Positions 41,935 to 49,255 of a stretch of 64,000 bases of DNA are shown here, piece by piece. The position numbers and the translations under genes are program-made. Source of the DNA: JAHEEL01 sp963836085 (GTDB lineage Bacteria; Actinomycetota; Acidimicrobiia; Spongiisociales; UBA5794). Numbering within the stretch: the first letter of the stretch is position 1; the number at the start of each line of letters is the position of its first letter. Below the pieces are notes generated by a model. That model was not told where the DNA came from. It worked only from the letters and a program-made list of their open reading frames with translations, and ran no database searches. The DNA is taken from contig CAWIHT010000013.1 in the NCBI GenBank assembly GCA_963836085.1, forward strand, positions 1 to 64,000, given 5' to 3'.

Positions 41935-42836
41935 CCGGCTACGGACCCGCGTTTCAGCGGTTCGTCGTGGAGTATGTCGCTGGGGCGATTCGCGACACCA
42001 GTGGCGAAACGATCCCTGCCGCTCGCCGGCTCAACAAGCCGAACAAGGTGGTGGCGAAGGGTGACGTCGGCACGGTCATCGAGATCGGCGCCCAACCGTT
42101 CGTTGCCGTCAGATTTGCGATCGAATACGACAAGGAGCTGCGTGTCTTCGAATCCGATCAGACCTCGACGGATGGAGAATTGGCGATGGTCGAGTGGGAA
42201 GCTCACACCCAACCCGATGCCTGGAAGCAGGTCTTCCCGGAGGTTCGATCAAAGTGCAAGGACAAGACCTACTACGCGGTTGTAGCAACCACTGAGAAGG
42301 GCGAGCACAAGGCGAAGATCCAGATCGACCGGATTGAGGAGGCCTCCTGTGATCCGTGCGTGCTTGGAAGCTGGGAGCTCGATCTCGATACATTCGGGGC
42401 CATGCTCAGATCAGCAATGGCCGCCGAGGGTGGGGCGCTGCCGGCTGGAGCGTTCTTCGACTTCAGCGGGCACTATTACACCTCACTCGATGAGCAGGGT
42501 GTCATGCGTGAGCAACGTGACGGTCTTGTTGTGACGGCCGGGACTGCAGACGGATCGTTGAGCTTCACCATCGACAGCTTCGCGGAAGGAAGCTACACCG
42601 CCGACGGTGAACGAATGACCATCTCCGATGTCGTCGAAGCGTACGCCAATGTGACGGCATCAGTACCCGGATTCGGTGGATCGACGTTTGCTCAAGGGTC
42701 CAGCGTCATGGGCGGTGGATCGGGCACCTACGTTTGCCGCGCCGACGATATGACGGTCACTATGGAGTCCATGGAGCCGGTCCGGTTTGTTCGGATCGAC
42801 AAGATCCTTTCGCCACCCACAACCATTGCTCCATGA
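41931..42836 (+). CDS. Secreted-type domain protein lacking its own signal
   Basis: A 301-residue frame beginning MTGYGPAFQRFVVEYVAG. It contains beta-rich segments (VVAKGDVGTVIEIG, PFVAVRFAIEYDKE), cysteines in VRSKCKDK, ASCDPCVLGSWELD and TYVCRADD, and a lipocalin-like C-terminal half with CVLGSWELDLDTF followed by GHYYTSLDEQGVM. All this is normal for an extracellular protein, but no signal is present. It begins inside the stop of the lipoprotein gene (ATGA) with only a weak AAGAG upstream. Likely it is the second half of the same lipoprotein. The stop again overlaps the next gene (ATGA). Confidence 0.7.
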   Translation: MTGYGPAFQRFVVEYVAGAIRDTSGETIPAARRLNKPNKVVAKGDVGTVIEIGAQPFVAVRFAIEYDKELRVFESDQTSTDGELAMVEWEAHTQPDAWKQVFPEVRSKCKDKTYYAVVATTEKGEHKAKIQIDRIEEASCDPCVLGSWELDLDTFGAMLRSAMAAEGGALPAGAFFDFSGHYYTSLDEQGVMREQRDGLVVTAGTADGSLSFTIDSFAEGSYTADGERMTISDVVEAYANVTASVPGFGGSTFAQGSSVMGGGSGTYVCRADDMTVTMESMEPVRFVRIDKILSPPTTIAP

Positions 42837-43648
42837 ACAACGAGGTTCCGGCAATGGGTTCCGGCCTTGACGCGAGCCTGAGCGCTCTCGACACGATCAT
42901 CGCGACCTGCCGCGCAGACCGCAGCGTCATCGGCGTGTTCCCTGCGATGTATCGGGCCGTGACTGCAAGCATCCAGCAGGGACTCCAGACCGGCTTCTTT
43001 GAGGACACCGCGATGCTCGAAGTGCTCGCGGTCACGTTCGCCGACCGGTATCTCGAGGCGTACGAGCAGATGCGCACCGGCGTGCGACCTACCGAGTCGT
43101 GGGCAGTCGCATTCGATGCCGCCGCTGATGGCCGCCGGCGCACGGTGGCGCAGCACTTGCTGGCAGGTATGAACGCACACATCAGTCTCGATCTCGGCAT
43201 CGTGACTGCCGCGGTCCCGAGCCGCGATCTCGCGGTGCTCCACCGGGACTACCTCAAGGTGAACGACATCCTGTTCGCCCGACTCGACAATCTGCAGGGC
43301 CAGATGGGCGCGGTCTCTCCACGCATGGCGGTCACCGACCGATTCGGCGGCCGATTCGACGAGTACCTGATGCGAACGGCCATCCACGAAGCGCGGGACC
43401 GGGCATGGGACCTGTCGCTGGACCTCCGCTCACAGCCCCATGAACACGCCGAGATCATCGCGAACCGGGATGCCGAAACAGCGGACCTCAGCCGGCACAT
43501 CCTCGGGCGACAAGCTTGGGTTCGGTTTGCTGGTCGGTTGCTGGCTGCGGGGGAACCAAGCGACGTCCGCACCGTCATCGACGCTTTCGCACAAGCCGAG
43601 ACCCCGACGCAGAGCGGCGGACCCGACCGATATGAGGAGGCGAAATAG
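42833..43648 (+). CDS. DUF5995 family protein
   Basis: A 271-residue soluble protein matching DUF5995. GVFPAMYRAVTASIQQGLQT and TFADRYLEAYEQMRTG are followed by QHLLAGMNAHISLDLGI, the most conserved motif, in which several His and Asn residues could bind metal. Function is unknown. ATG 42833 overlaps the previous stop by ATGA; ATG at residue 8 is an alternative. GGAGG near the end of this gene serves the next one. Confidence 0.8.
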   Translation: MNNEVPAMGSGLDASLSALDTIIATCRADRSVIGVFPAMYRAVTASIQQGLQTGFFEDTAMLEVLAVTFADRYLEAYEQMRTGVRPTESWAVAFDAAADGRRRTVAQHLLAGMNAHISLDLGIVTAAVPSRDLAVLHRDYLKVNDILFARLDNLQGQMGAVSPRMAVTDRFGGRFDEYLMRTAIHEARDRAWDLSLDLRSQPHEHAEIIANRDAETADLSRHILGRQAWVRFAGRLLAAGEPSDVRTVIDAFAQAETPTQSGGPDRYEEAK

Positions 43649-43649
43649 C

Positions 43650-44435
43650 GTGGAGACGAACGATCGCGGGAGTCCCGCCGTCATGGGTGCCATGAGAGGA
43701 GCGACGTTTCGCCGCATCGGGGGCTTCATCCGACGCCGCATCGTCCCAATTGCGATCGGCTTCGCGATTCTCGCGATCGTGTTCCTCGTGACGGTCGGTG
43801 CCTCGCTGCCCGACGACGGCGCGCCGATTGTGGTCTCCGAAGATGCCGCGCTCTCCCTCGCGAACAGGGTTGCGGGCGCGGTCGGCGACGCGCCCGGTGC
43901 CAGGGCCATCGATATCGCGGTCACCGACACAGAAGTGACGAGCCTCCTATCGATCGCTGCCCTGCTGAGCGACGATATCCAGGCAGCGGGCGGCACGGGC
44001 GACCTGAGCGAGATCGGTCGACTCGGCCTCGGCGGAACTGCGTCCCCGGCAACCGTGCCGTCGTGGACGGAGCTGATCGAGTCGCAAGATGGGCTCGGAT
44101 CGATCCTGACGAGGGGCCTCGACCTGCGGCTGGCGATCAGGAATCCGGAGGTCCGTTTCACACGAGACGGCGCCATCATCATACGCGGGCATTGGGGAGT
44201 TGGGCCGTTGTCCGTGCCGGCGCGAGCGGTCGTGGTCCCGCAGGTGGTGGACGGCGCGCTCGATTTCGAGGTCGTCGAGGGCCAACTTGGCCGTCTCCCG
44301 TTGCCGGGTGGTGTGGCCAATCTGGCCGCCGACGCCATCGAGCGAGCCCTGCTCGCCGGATACACCATCGCTCATGTCGAACGAATCGCTGTCGACGCCG
44401 GCTCACTGCACTTCGTCGGTAGCCTCAGCGGCTGA
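43650..44435 (+). CDS. Membrane-anchored protein of unknown function
   Basis: A 261-residue protein. After a basic 30-residue N-terminus, IVPIAIGFAILAIVFLVTVG is a single transmembrane helix. The outer part (about 55-261) is alternating beta and helix with no cysteine; it includes DIAVTDTEVTSLLSIAALLS and LDLRLAIRNPEVRFTRDG, reminiscent of lipid- or carbohydrate-binding folds, but I do not recognise a family. GTG 43650 is placed 10 bases after GGAGG and one base after the previous stop. It closes the run of four closely packed genes from 41.5 kb, which probably form one operon. Confidence 0.75.
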   Translation: METNDRGSPAVMGAMRGATFRRIGGFIRRRIVPIAIGFAILAIVFLVTVGASLPDDGAPIVVSEDAALSLANRVAGAVGDAPGARAIDIAVTDTEVTSLLSIAALLSDDIQAAGGTGDLSEIGRLGLGGTASPATVPSWTELIESQDGLGSILTRGLDLRLAIRNPEVRFTRDGAIIIRGHWGVGPLSVPARAVVVPQVVDGALDFEVVEGQLGRLPLPGGVANLAADAIERALLAGYTIAHVERIAVDAGSLHFVGSLSG

Positions 44436-44465
44436 CGAGGGCGGGCAAGTCGCTGACGCGTTTGG

Positions 44466-44648
44466 CTAGGTGCCGAGGGCGGCGAAGACCTCGTAGACCA
44501 TGAAGGCCGGCCAGAAGAGGCCCTGGATGAACGACAACACGTACTCCCAGAACGTGTCCGCCTGCTGCCAGTAGTAGACGAAGGCGCCGAAGATGCCGAG
44601 GCCGTAGATCGCACCTCCGCCGGCAGCGCCTGCACTGTTCGAACTCAT
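44466..44648 (-). CDS. Small membrane protein, 60 residues
   Basis: A short protein, MSSNSAGAAGGGAIYGLG then two hydrophobic segments (about 14-30 and 36-56) joined by QQADTFWEYV. AAAGGGG lies just before the ATG. Similar short membrane proteins occur in actinobacteria; function unknown. It is convergent with the membrane-anchored protein gene, with 30 bases between the stops. Confidence 0.75.
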   Translation of the reverse strand: MSSNSAGAAGGGAIYGLGIFGAFVYYWQQADTFWEYVLSFIQGLFWPAFMVYEVFAALGT

Positions 44649-44718
44649 GGCTGCCCCTTTTCGCTGATGTGCTGAGCGTACACGCCGCCCACTCCGCCGG
44701 GGCTCCGCCGGGGCAGCG

Positions 44719-45234
44719 TCACTCGCCGGTCTGTCCGTCGATGGCCTGACGGATGAGGTCGGCGTGCCCGAGGTGTCGGGCGTACTCCTCGATCAGGTGG
44801 ATCAGAATCCATCGGACGCTGTAGAACGCCCGGTCGCAACGCTCCACGTTGTCGAGGTCGGCGGTCCTGAACACGAGGTCTGCGGCGTTGGTCTCTCGCG
44901 TGAACGTCTCGAGCGCTTCCGCCAGCGTGGCGTCCGCCGGCGGGTGGAGATCGCCGTCGATGTCTCCATCCGGGTGTGCATCCTTGGCGTAGATCGGGCC
45001 GATTCCGAGGCCGAGGAGGGACCGCTGCGCCCATCCGCGTTCGACCTCAGAGGCGTGTCGGATCAATCCGAGCATGGTGAGGTCGCTCGGCGGACACGAA
45101 GCCGTGCGGGCTTGGTCATCCGTGAGGCCTTCGGCCTTGCGAACAAGGAACGTCCGCTGATGTCCGAGGAATGCCAGGAGTGTCGTCTTCTCGTCGGCAA
45201 CCGCCACTTCGTCCTTGGGCCACAACTCGTTCAT
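44719..45234 (-). CDS. DinB/DUF664-type protein
   Basis: A 171-residue four-helix-bundle protein of the DinB superfamily (DUF664). TTLLAFLGHQRTFLVRKAEG starts the first helix, DLTMLGLIRHASEVERGWAQ supplies the first metal-ligand His, and SVRWILIHLIEEYARHLGHA carries two more (HxxxxxxxHxGH type). Such proteins are thiol-dependent metalloenzymes that act with mycothiol or bacillithiol, in line with the isomerase-type gene at 21.5 kb. The substrate is unknown. Confidence 0.85.
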   Translation of the reverse strand: MNELWPKDEVAVADEKTTLLAFLGHQRTFLVRKAEGLTDDQARTASCPPSDLTMLGLIRHASEVERGWAQRSLLGLGIGPIYAKDAHPDGDIDGDLHPPADATLAEALETFTRETNAADLVFRTADLDNVERCDRAFYSVRWILIHLIEEYARHLGHADLIRQAIDGQTGE

Positions 45235-45289
45235 CCGGCAAACCTACCCGGCCGCATGAACCGACGCCTCCACGATCCTGCCGAGTCGC

Positions 45290-47311
45290 CTACGGCGCAG
45301 TCGTGGTTGTCGTCGTGACCGGTGGCGCAGTCGTGGTGGTCGTGGTTGTCGTCGTGTCCGGTGGCGCAGTCGTGGTGGTCGTGGTTGTCGTCGTGTCCGG
45401 TGGCGCAGTCGTGGTGGTCGTGGTGGAACCACCGGGAATGGTCGTGGTCGTGGTCTCTTCCGGCACCGTGGTCGTGGTCTCTTCCGGCACCGTCGACGTG
45501 GTCGTGGTGGTTTCGCTCGGCGGCTTCGTGCATCGGGCAGAGCCCGGAGCGGTCAAACACGACGCCACCTGAATCTTCTTCGCGCTGCCCCGGTACCGCC
45601 ACGTGAACGGCTCACGCTCCACGGTCCCGTCCGGGTAGGTGATCACCCGGGTCACGGTGACGGTCCAGCCCTCGGACCCCCGGGATACGACCTTCTCGGT
45701 CCCCGGCTTCAGGCTCGGATTCTCCTCGTAGATCACCCTCGGCTCGGTGAAGTTCCTCCGGTCCGAGCGCTCCGCTGCGACCTTCAGGCCGCCGTTGTTG
45801 CCGAAGAAGATCACGCTCACCGACGACGCGGTGCGTGACGTCCTGATGATGACCGGCGCGTCCGTGTTGTTGCGGAACACGACGTCGGGATGGGGATAGC
45901 CGAGTGTGGCTTCGCGCCCCTCGGGGTACTTGCTGAAATAGATGCTGTGCGGCTGGTGCTCGACGTCCTCGTAGCCGCCGAAGAACACGGCGTTGAAGAA
46001 CGTCGTCCCGAACTGGCTCACGCCTCCACCGACATTGGTGGGGCTGTCACAGCAGTAGACCTCGCCGTTGATGATCGCCCCGTCCCGCACATAGCCCTTG
46101 GCCTCAGTGCGTCGACCGACCTTCTCGTTGATGGAGAACGTCTCGCCCGGCATGACAATCGAACCATCGACGGTCTTGGCCATCGTATGAATATTCGTGA
46201 CCCGCGGCTGCCCGGATGGGAAGTTCGTCCGGAACTGTGACACAATCGTGAGCGGGCCCCAGGCCTCGACTTCCTCGGGTGTGATCTCCGGTTCCACATC
46301 GGCGACCATCGGAAGCGGTCCCTGTCCTCCGACGAGCGCCGCTGCCGTCAGAGCCGGCGTGAGAGCCTCGACGTCGACGCGCTGCCCGTACTCGGGGGGC
46401 GTGATGGTGACGCCGCCGGAGGCCAAGCTGGTGTCGATCTGGACTTCGACCGGCGGCTGTTCGAGTTCACCCAGCCGGGGTTCGACCGCGGCTGTGATGA
46501 TCTCGGGGTCGAGACCAATCACGATGCCCGTGGGTTCGTCGAGCTCGAAGTCCACAGTTACTGCCGCCGCGATCTCGGCTTCGGTGACCGTGAGCGTCGC
46601 GTCGTAGAGGGCATTGGTGAGGATGGCCGGCTGGCTGATCATGCCCTCGATCGTTCCGGCCGCCTCGTCCAGATCCTCGGCGGTGAGCGCTGGCGGTCGA
46701 TCGAGGAGTGGGATCTCCTGAACCGTTCGGTCTCCGGAGACGAGCGTGGTCTCCACGACCGCGCGAGCTGCGTCCCGGTCGATCCGCAGACCGGCTCTCG
46801 GATACTCGACCTGCACCGTGGTCCCGACCACCTTGATGTCACCTTCGAAGGCGGGGGTCCGGATCGCCAGATGCTCCCAGAGGTCGAGGATGCTGTCGAT
46901 GGCGTCGGTATCGATGGTGGCGACCACGGGCGAGTCCACGGTGGCGGAGGTGAAGCTCCGTACCCACGGTATGAGGCCGTCGAACAGACCGTCGTCGCTC
47001 GCCGTGTCGGCGCTGGCAACGGCGGACTCGACGTCGATCGTGAGACCGATATCCGACGGCTGCAGCTCAAATGTCTTGCCGTTGACGACGAAGATCGCCG
47101 GTTGTCCGTAGATCGCGTCCTGCTGAGCCTTCACGACGGTGAGCGCTTCGTCCGGTGTCATACCGGCGACATCGACGCCGGCGACCGACACATTGCGCGG
47201 CAACGTCCCGCTGTTCGCCCACCGGTCGGTGGCATACACCGCAACAGGCAACAGCAGGATCAACAATGGCGCGAGGACAAGGAGCGCGATCCTCCCCGGC
47301 ATAGTTGTCAC
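45290..47311 (-). CDS. VanW-family cell-wall protein with Thr/Pro repeat tail
   Basis: A 673-residue membrane-anchored wall protein. A hydrophobic segment near the N-terminus (RIALLVLAPLLILLLPVAVY) anchors it. Four-helix peptidoglycan-binding-type repeats follow to about residue 360, with NVSVAGVDVAGMTPDEALTV. The VanW domain (about 370-540) contains FSINEKVGRRTEAKGYVRDG, YCCDSPTNVGGGVSQFGTTF and HSIYFSKYPEGREATLGYP. A G5-like segment (LKPGTEKVVSRGSEGWTVTV) follows. The tail is nearly pure Thr, Pro and Glu with near-identical 13-residue repeats. The role of VanW outside vancomycin operons is unknown. GTG 47311 is preferred, with GGGGG five bases before it; GTG 47329 is possible. Divergent from the S-layer-like gene. 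Confidence 0.87.
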   Translation of the reverse strand: MTTMPGRIALLVLAPLLILLLPVAVYATDRWANSGTLPRNVSVAGVDVAGMTPDEALTVVKAQQDAIYGQPAIFVVNGKTFELQPSDIGLTIDVESAVASADTASDDGLFDGLIPWVRSFTSATVDSPVVATIDTDAIDSILDLWEHLAIRTPAFEGDIKVVGTTVQVEYPRAGLRIDRDAARAVVETTLVSGDRTVQEIPLLDRPPALTAEDLDEAAGTIEGMISQPAILTNALYDATLTVTEAEIAAAVTVDFELDEPTGIVIGLDPEIITAAVEPRLGELEQPPVEVQIDTSLASGGVTITPPEYGQRVDVEALTPALTAAALVGGQGPLPMVADVEPEITPEEVEAWGPLTIVSQFRTNFPSGQPRVTNIHTMAKTVDGSIVMPGETFSINEKVGRRTEAKGYVRDGAIINGEVYCCDSPTNVGGGVSQFGTTFFNAVFFGGYEDVEHQPHSIYFSKYPEGREATLGYPHPDVVFRNNTDAPVIIRTSRTASSVSVIFFGNNGGLKVAAERSDRRNFTEPRVIYEENPSLKPGTEKVVSRGSEGWTVTVTRVITYPDGTVEREPFTWRYRGSAKKIQVASCLTAPGSARCTKPPSETTTTTSTVPEETTTTVPEETTTTTIPGGSTTTTTTAPPDTTTTTTTTTAPPDTTTTTTTTTAPPVTTTTTTAP
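45321..45425. repeat. 39-base tandem repeat, 2.7 copies, in the VanW-gene tail
   Basis: Units start at 45321, 45360 and 45399 and are almost identical, beginning GGTGGCGCAGTCGTGGTGGT. On the coding strand they specify a Thr-rich 13-residue unit with APPDTT. Being an exact multiple of three, gain or loss of units keeps the frame and changes tail length. Confidence 0.9.
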
Positions 47312-47461
47312 GGCACCCCCGTCAGGCACGCTGTCTCTTCTTCAATCCCGTTCGGGTATAGAGAGTATCTCGGGTCTCAGTAACCGAGCCTTGAGCGTGA
47401 GTATTCACAACTGGCGGAGCGCTCGGGCTCGCAATCCTTCAGTCGGGTGATGTGAACGCCG

Positions 47462-49078
47462 ATGATTCTCCGTATGGGTTGGTTCACCGCGCTCGCAATG
47501 GCCGTACTATTCGCAGCGCTACCGCCCGGTGGGTCGTTCATCGACGACGACGGCAACGTCCACGAAGGAGCGATTGAGGGCATCGCCGCCGTCGGAATCA
47601 CCCGGGGCTGCAACCCACCATCGAACGACCGGTACTGCCCGGACTCGACCGTCAACCGTGAGCAGATGGCGGCCTTCCTTGCCAGGGCGCTGGATCTCCC
47701 AGCCGCCGACCGCGACTACTTCACCGACGACGAAGGCAACATCTTCGAGAGCGACATCAATCGACTCGCCGCTGCCGGGATCACGCGCGGCTGCAACCCA
47801 CCGGCGAGCGATCGATTCTGCCCCCACGGTTCGATGACCCGTGGAGCGATGGCCGCGATGCTGGCCAGAGCCTTTGAATATCCGGCCTCCGGCGTCGATC
47901 GGTTCACCGATGACGATGGACATCTCTTCGAGTCGGACATCGAGCGGATTGCTGCACAAGGCGTGACGCTCGGATGCAACCCACCGACCAACGACCGATT
48001 CTGTCCCAACCGACCCGTGACCCGGGGTGCCATGGCGTCGTTCCTTGCCCGTGCGCTCGACCTCGATCAGCCAACACCGCCTCCGAGGGAATCGCCGTTG
48101 CCGGGCAACCCCGACGGGACGTACCCCGTTCCAGCGCAGGGACGGGCCGAGGATGTCTCGCACCCCGACATCGTGATCGGGAACGGGACCCCCGCGTCCT
48201 GTACGTCCGAAGCGGTCGTCAACGCCGTAGCGCGGGGCGGCATCATCACCTTCAACTGCGGCCCCCGACCGCACACCATCGTGATGACCGAGACGGCGAA
48301 GGTCGTCAACAACACCGGTCCGGGAATCGTCATCGACGGCGGAGGTCTTGTCACCCTCAGCGGCGGAGGGACGAAACGGATCCTCTACATGAACACCTGC
48401 GATCCGGACCAAATCTGGACGACGTCGCACTGCCAGGATCAGGACCACCCACAATTGACCATCCAGAACCTGACCTTCACCGAAGCAGACTCCACGGGCC
48501 TCGAGTACGACGGAGGCGGCGCCGTGTGGGTCCGCGGCGGACGCTTCAAGATCGTCAACTCGGTGTTCACCAGGAACCGGTGCGAGGCCACGGGCCCCGA
48601 CGTCGGGGGAGCGTCGGTGCGTGTCTTCAGTCAGTACCGCGACCTCCCGGTGTACGTGACCAACAGCACCTTCGGCGGCGGACCAGCATTCGGCAACGAA
48701 TGCTCGAACGCTGGCGGCATCAGTTCGATCGGCGTCTCATGGACGATCACCAACAGCCTGTTCAGCTACAACGAGACGACCGGGTGGGGAGCCAACCCTC
48801 AGCGCAGCGGTTCGCCGGGTGGCGGCAGCGGTGCGGCGATCTACAACGACGGGAACGAGATGACGCTCCGTGTGCTCGGTACGAAGATCGAGCACAACCA
48901 CGCCAACGAGGGCGGTGCAGCGATCTTCTTCGTCAGCAACAATCGCACCGGCCACGTCATCATTGAAGACTCGGTGCTGCGCGACAACCCGAGTGACGGT
49001 TTCGGCACGGCAGGATTCCCCGGCATCTTCTACCTCGGACGCGGCCCGATCCAGGTAAGCGGCTCGACCATCGAGTAG
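47462..49078 (+). CDS. S-layer-like repeat surface protein with parallel beta-helix
   Basis: A 538-residue secreted protein with a short signal (about 1-24). Three repeats of about 65 residues follow, each with an FxDDxGxxFExDI start and the signature GITRGCNPPSNDRYCP, then REQMAAFLARALDL. These are S-layer-homology-like wall-attachment repeats with an added Cys pair, typical in my recollection of acidimicrobial surface proteins. From about 230 the sequence is a right-handed parallel beta-helix: IVIDGGGLVTLSGGGTKRIL, NLTFTEADSTGLEYDGGGAV and IVNSVFTRNRCEAT. Members of this class are polysaccharide-active enzymes or adhesins, but no catalytic site was recognised. ATG 47462 or ATG 47474 may be the start. 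Divergent from the VanW-type gene. Confidence 0.85.
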   Translation: MILRMGWFTALAMAVLFAALPPGGSFIDDDGNVHEGAIEGIAAVGITRGCNPPSNDRYCPDSTVNREQMAAFLARALDLPAADRDYFTDDEGNIFESDINRLAAAGITRGCNPPASDRFCPHGSMTRGAMAAMLARAFEYPASGVDRFTDDDGHLFESDIERIAAQGVTLGCNPPTNDRFCPNRPVTRGAMASFLARALDLDQPTPPPRESPLPGNPDGTYPVPAQGRAEDVSHPDIVIGNGTPASCTSEAVVNAVARGGIITFNCGPRPHTIVMTETAKVVNNTGPGIVIDGGGLVTLSGGGTKRILYMNTCDPDQIWTTSHCQDQDHPQLTIQNLTFTEADSTGLEYDGGGAVWVRGGRFKIVNSVFTRNRCEATGPDVGGASVRVFSQYRDLPVYVTNSTFGGGPAFGNECSNAGGISSIGVSWTITNSLFSYNETTGWGANPQRSGSPGGGSGAAIYNDGNEMTLRVLGTKIEHNHANEGGAAIFFVSNNRTGHVIIEDSVLRDNPSDGFGTAGFPGIFYLGRGPIQVSGSTIE

Positions 49079-49255
49079 CCCCGACTCGCGCGAGTGGGAG
49101 ATCGGCGTAGTTCGACGACGAAACGGTATTGGTCCGCGAGCACTCCGGACGGCTGAGGCCCGCCCCGGTGCCCGGCACCGTTCGATCCGACCGCCGTCTA
49201 CGCGGGAGCCGCAGAGTCGGAGTGGTACCTTGTCTCAGCCGACGGAGGTGCCGAC

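Noticed and set aside
45300..45430. Regular 39-base repeats that might suggest a CRISPR array
   Set aside because: Units are contiguous without spacers, are multiples of three and code for the Thr-rich VanW tail.
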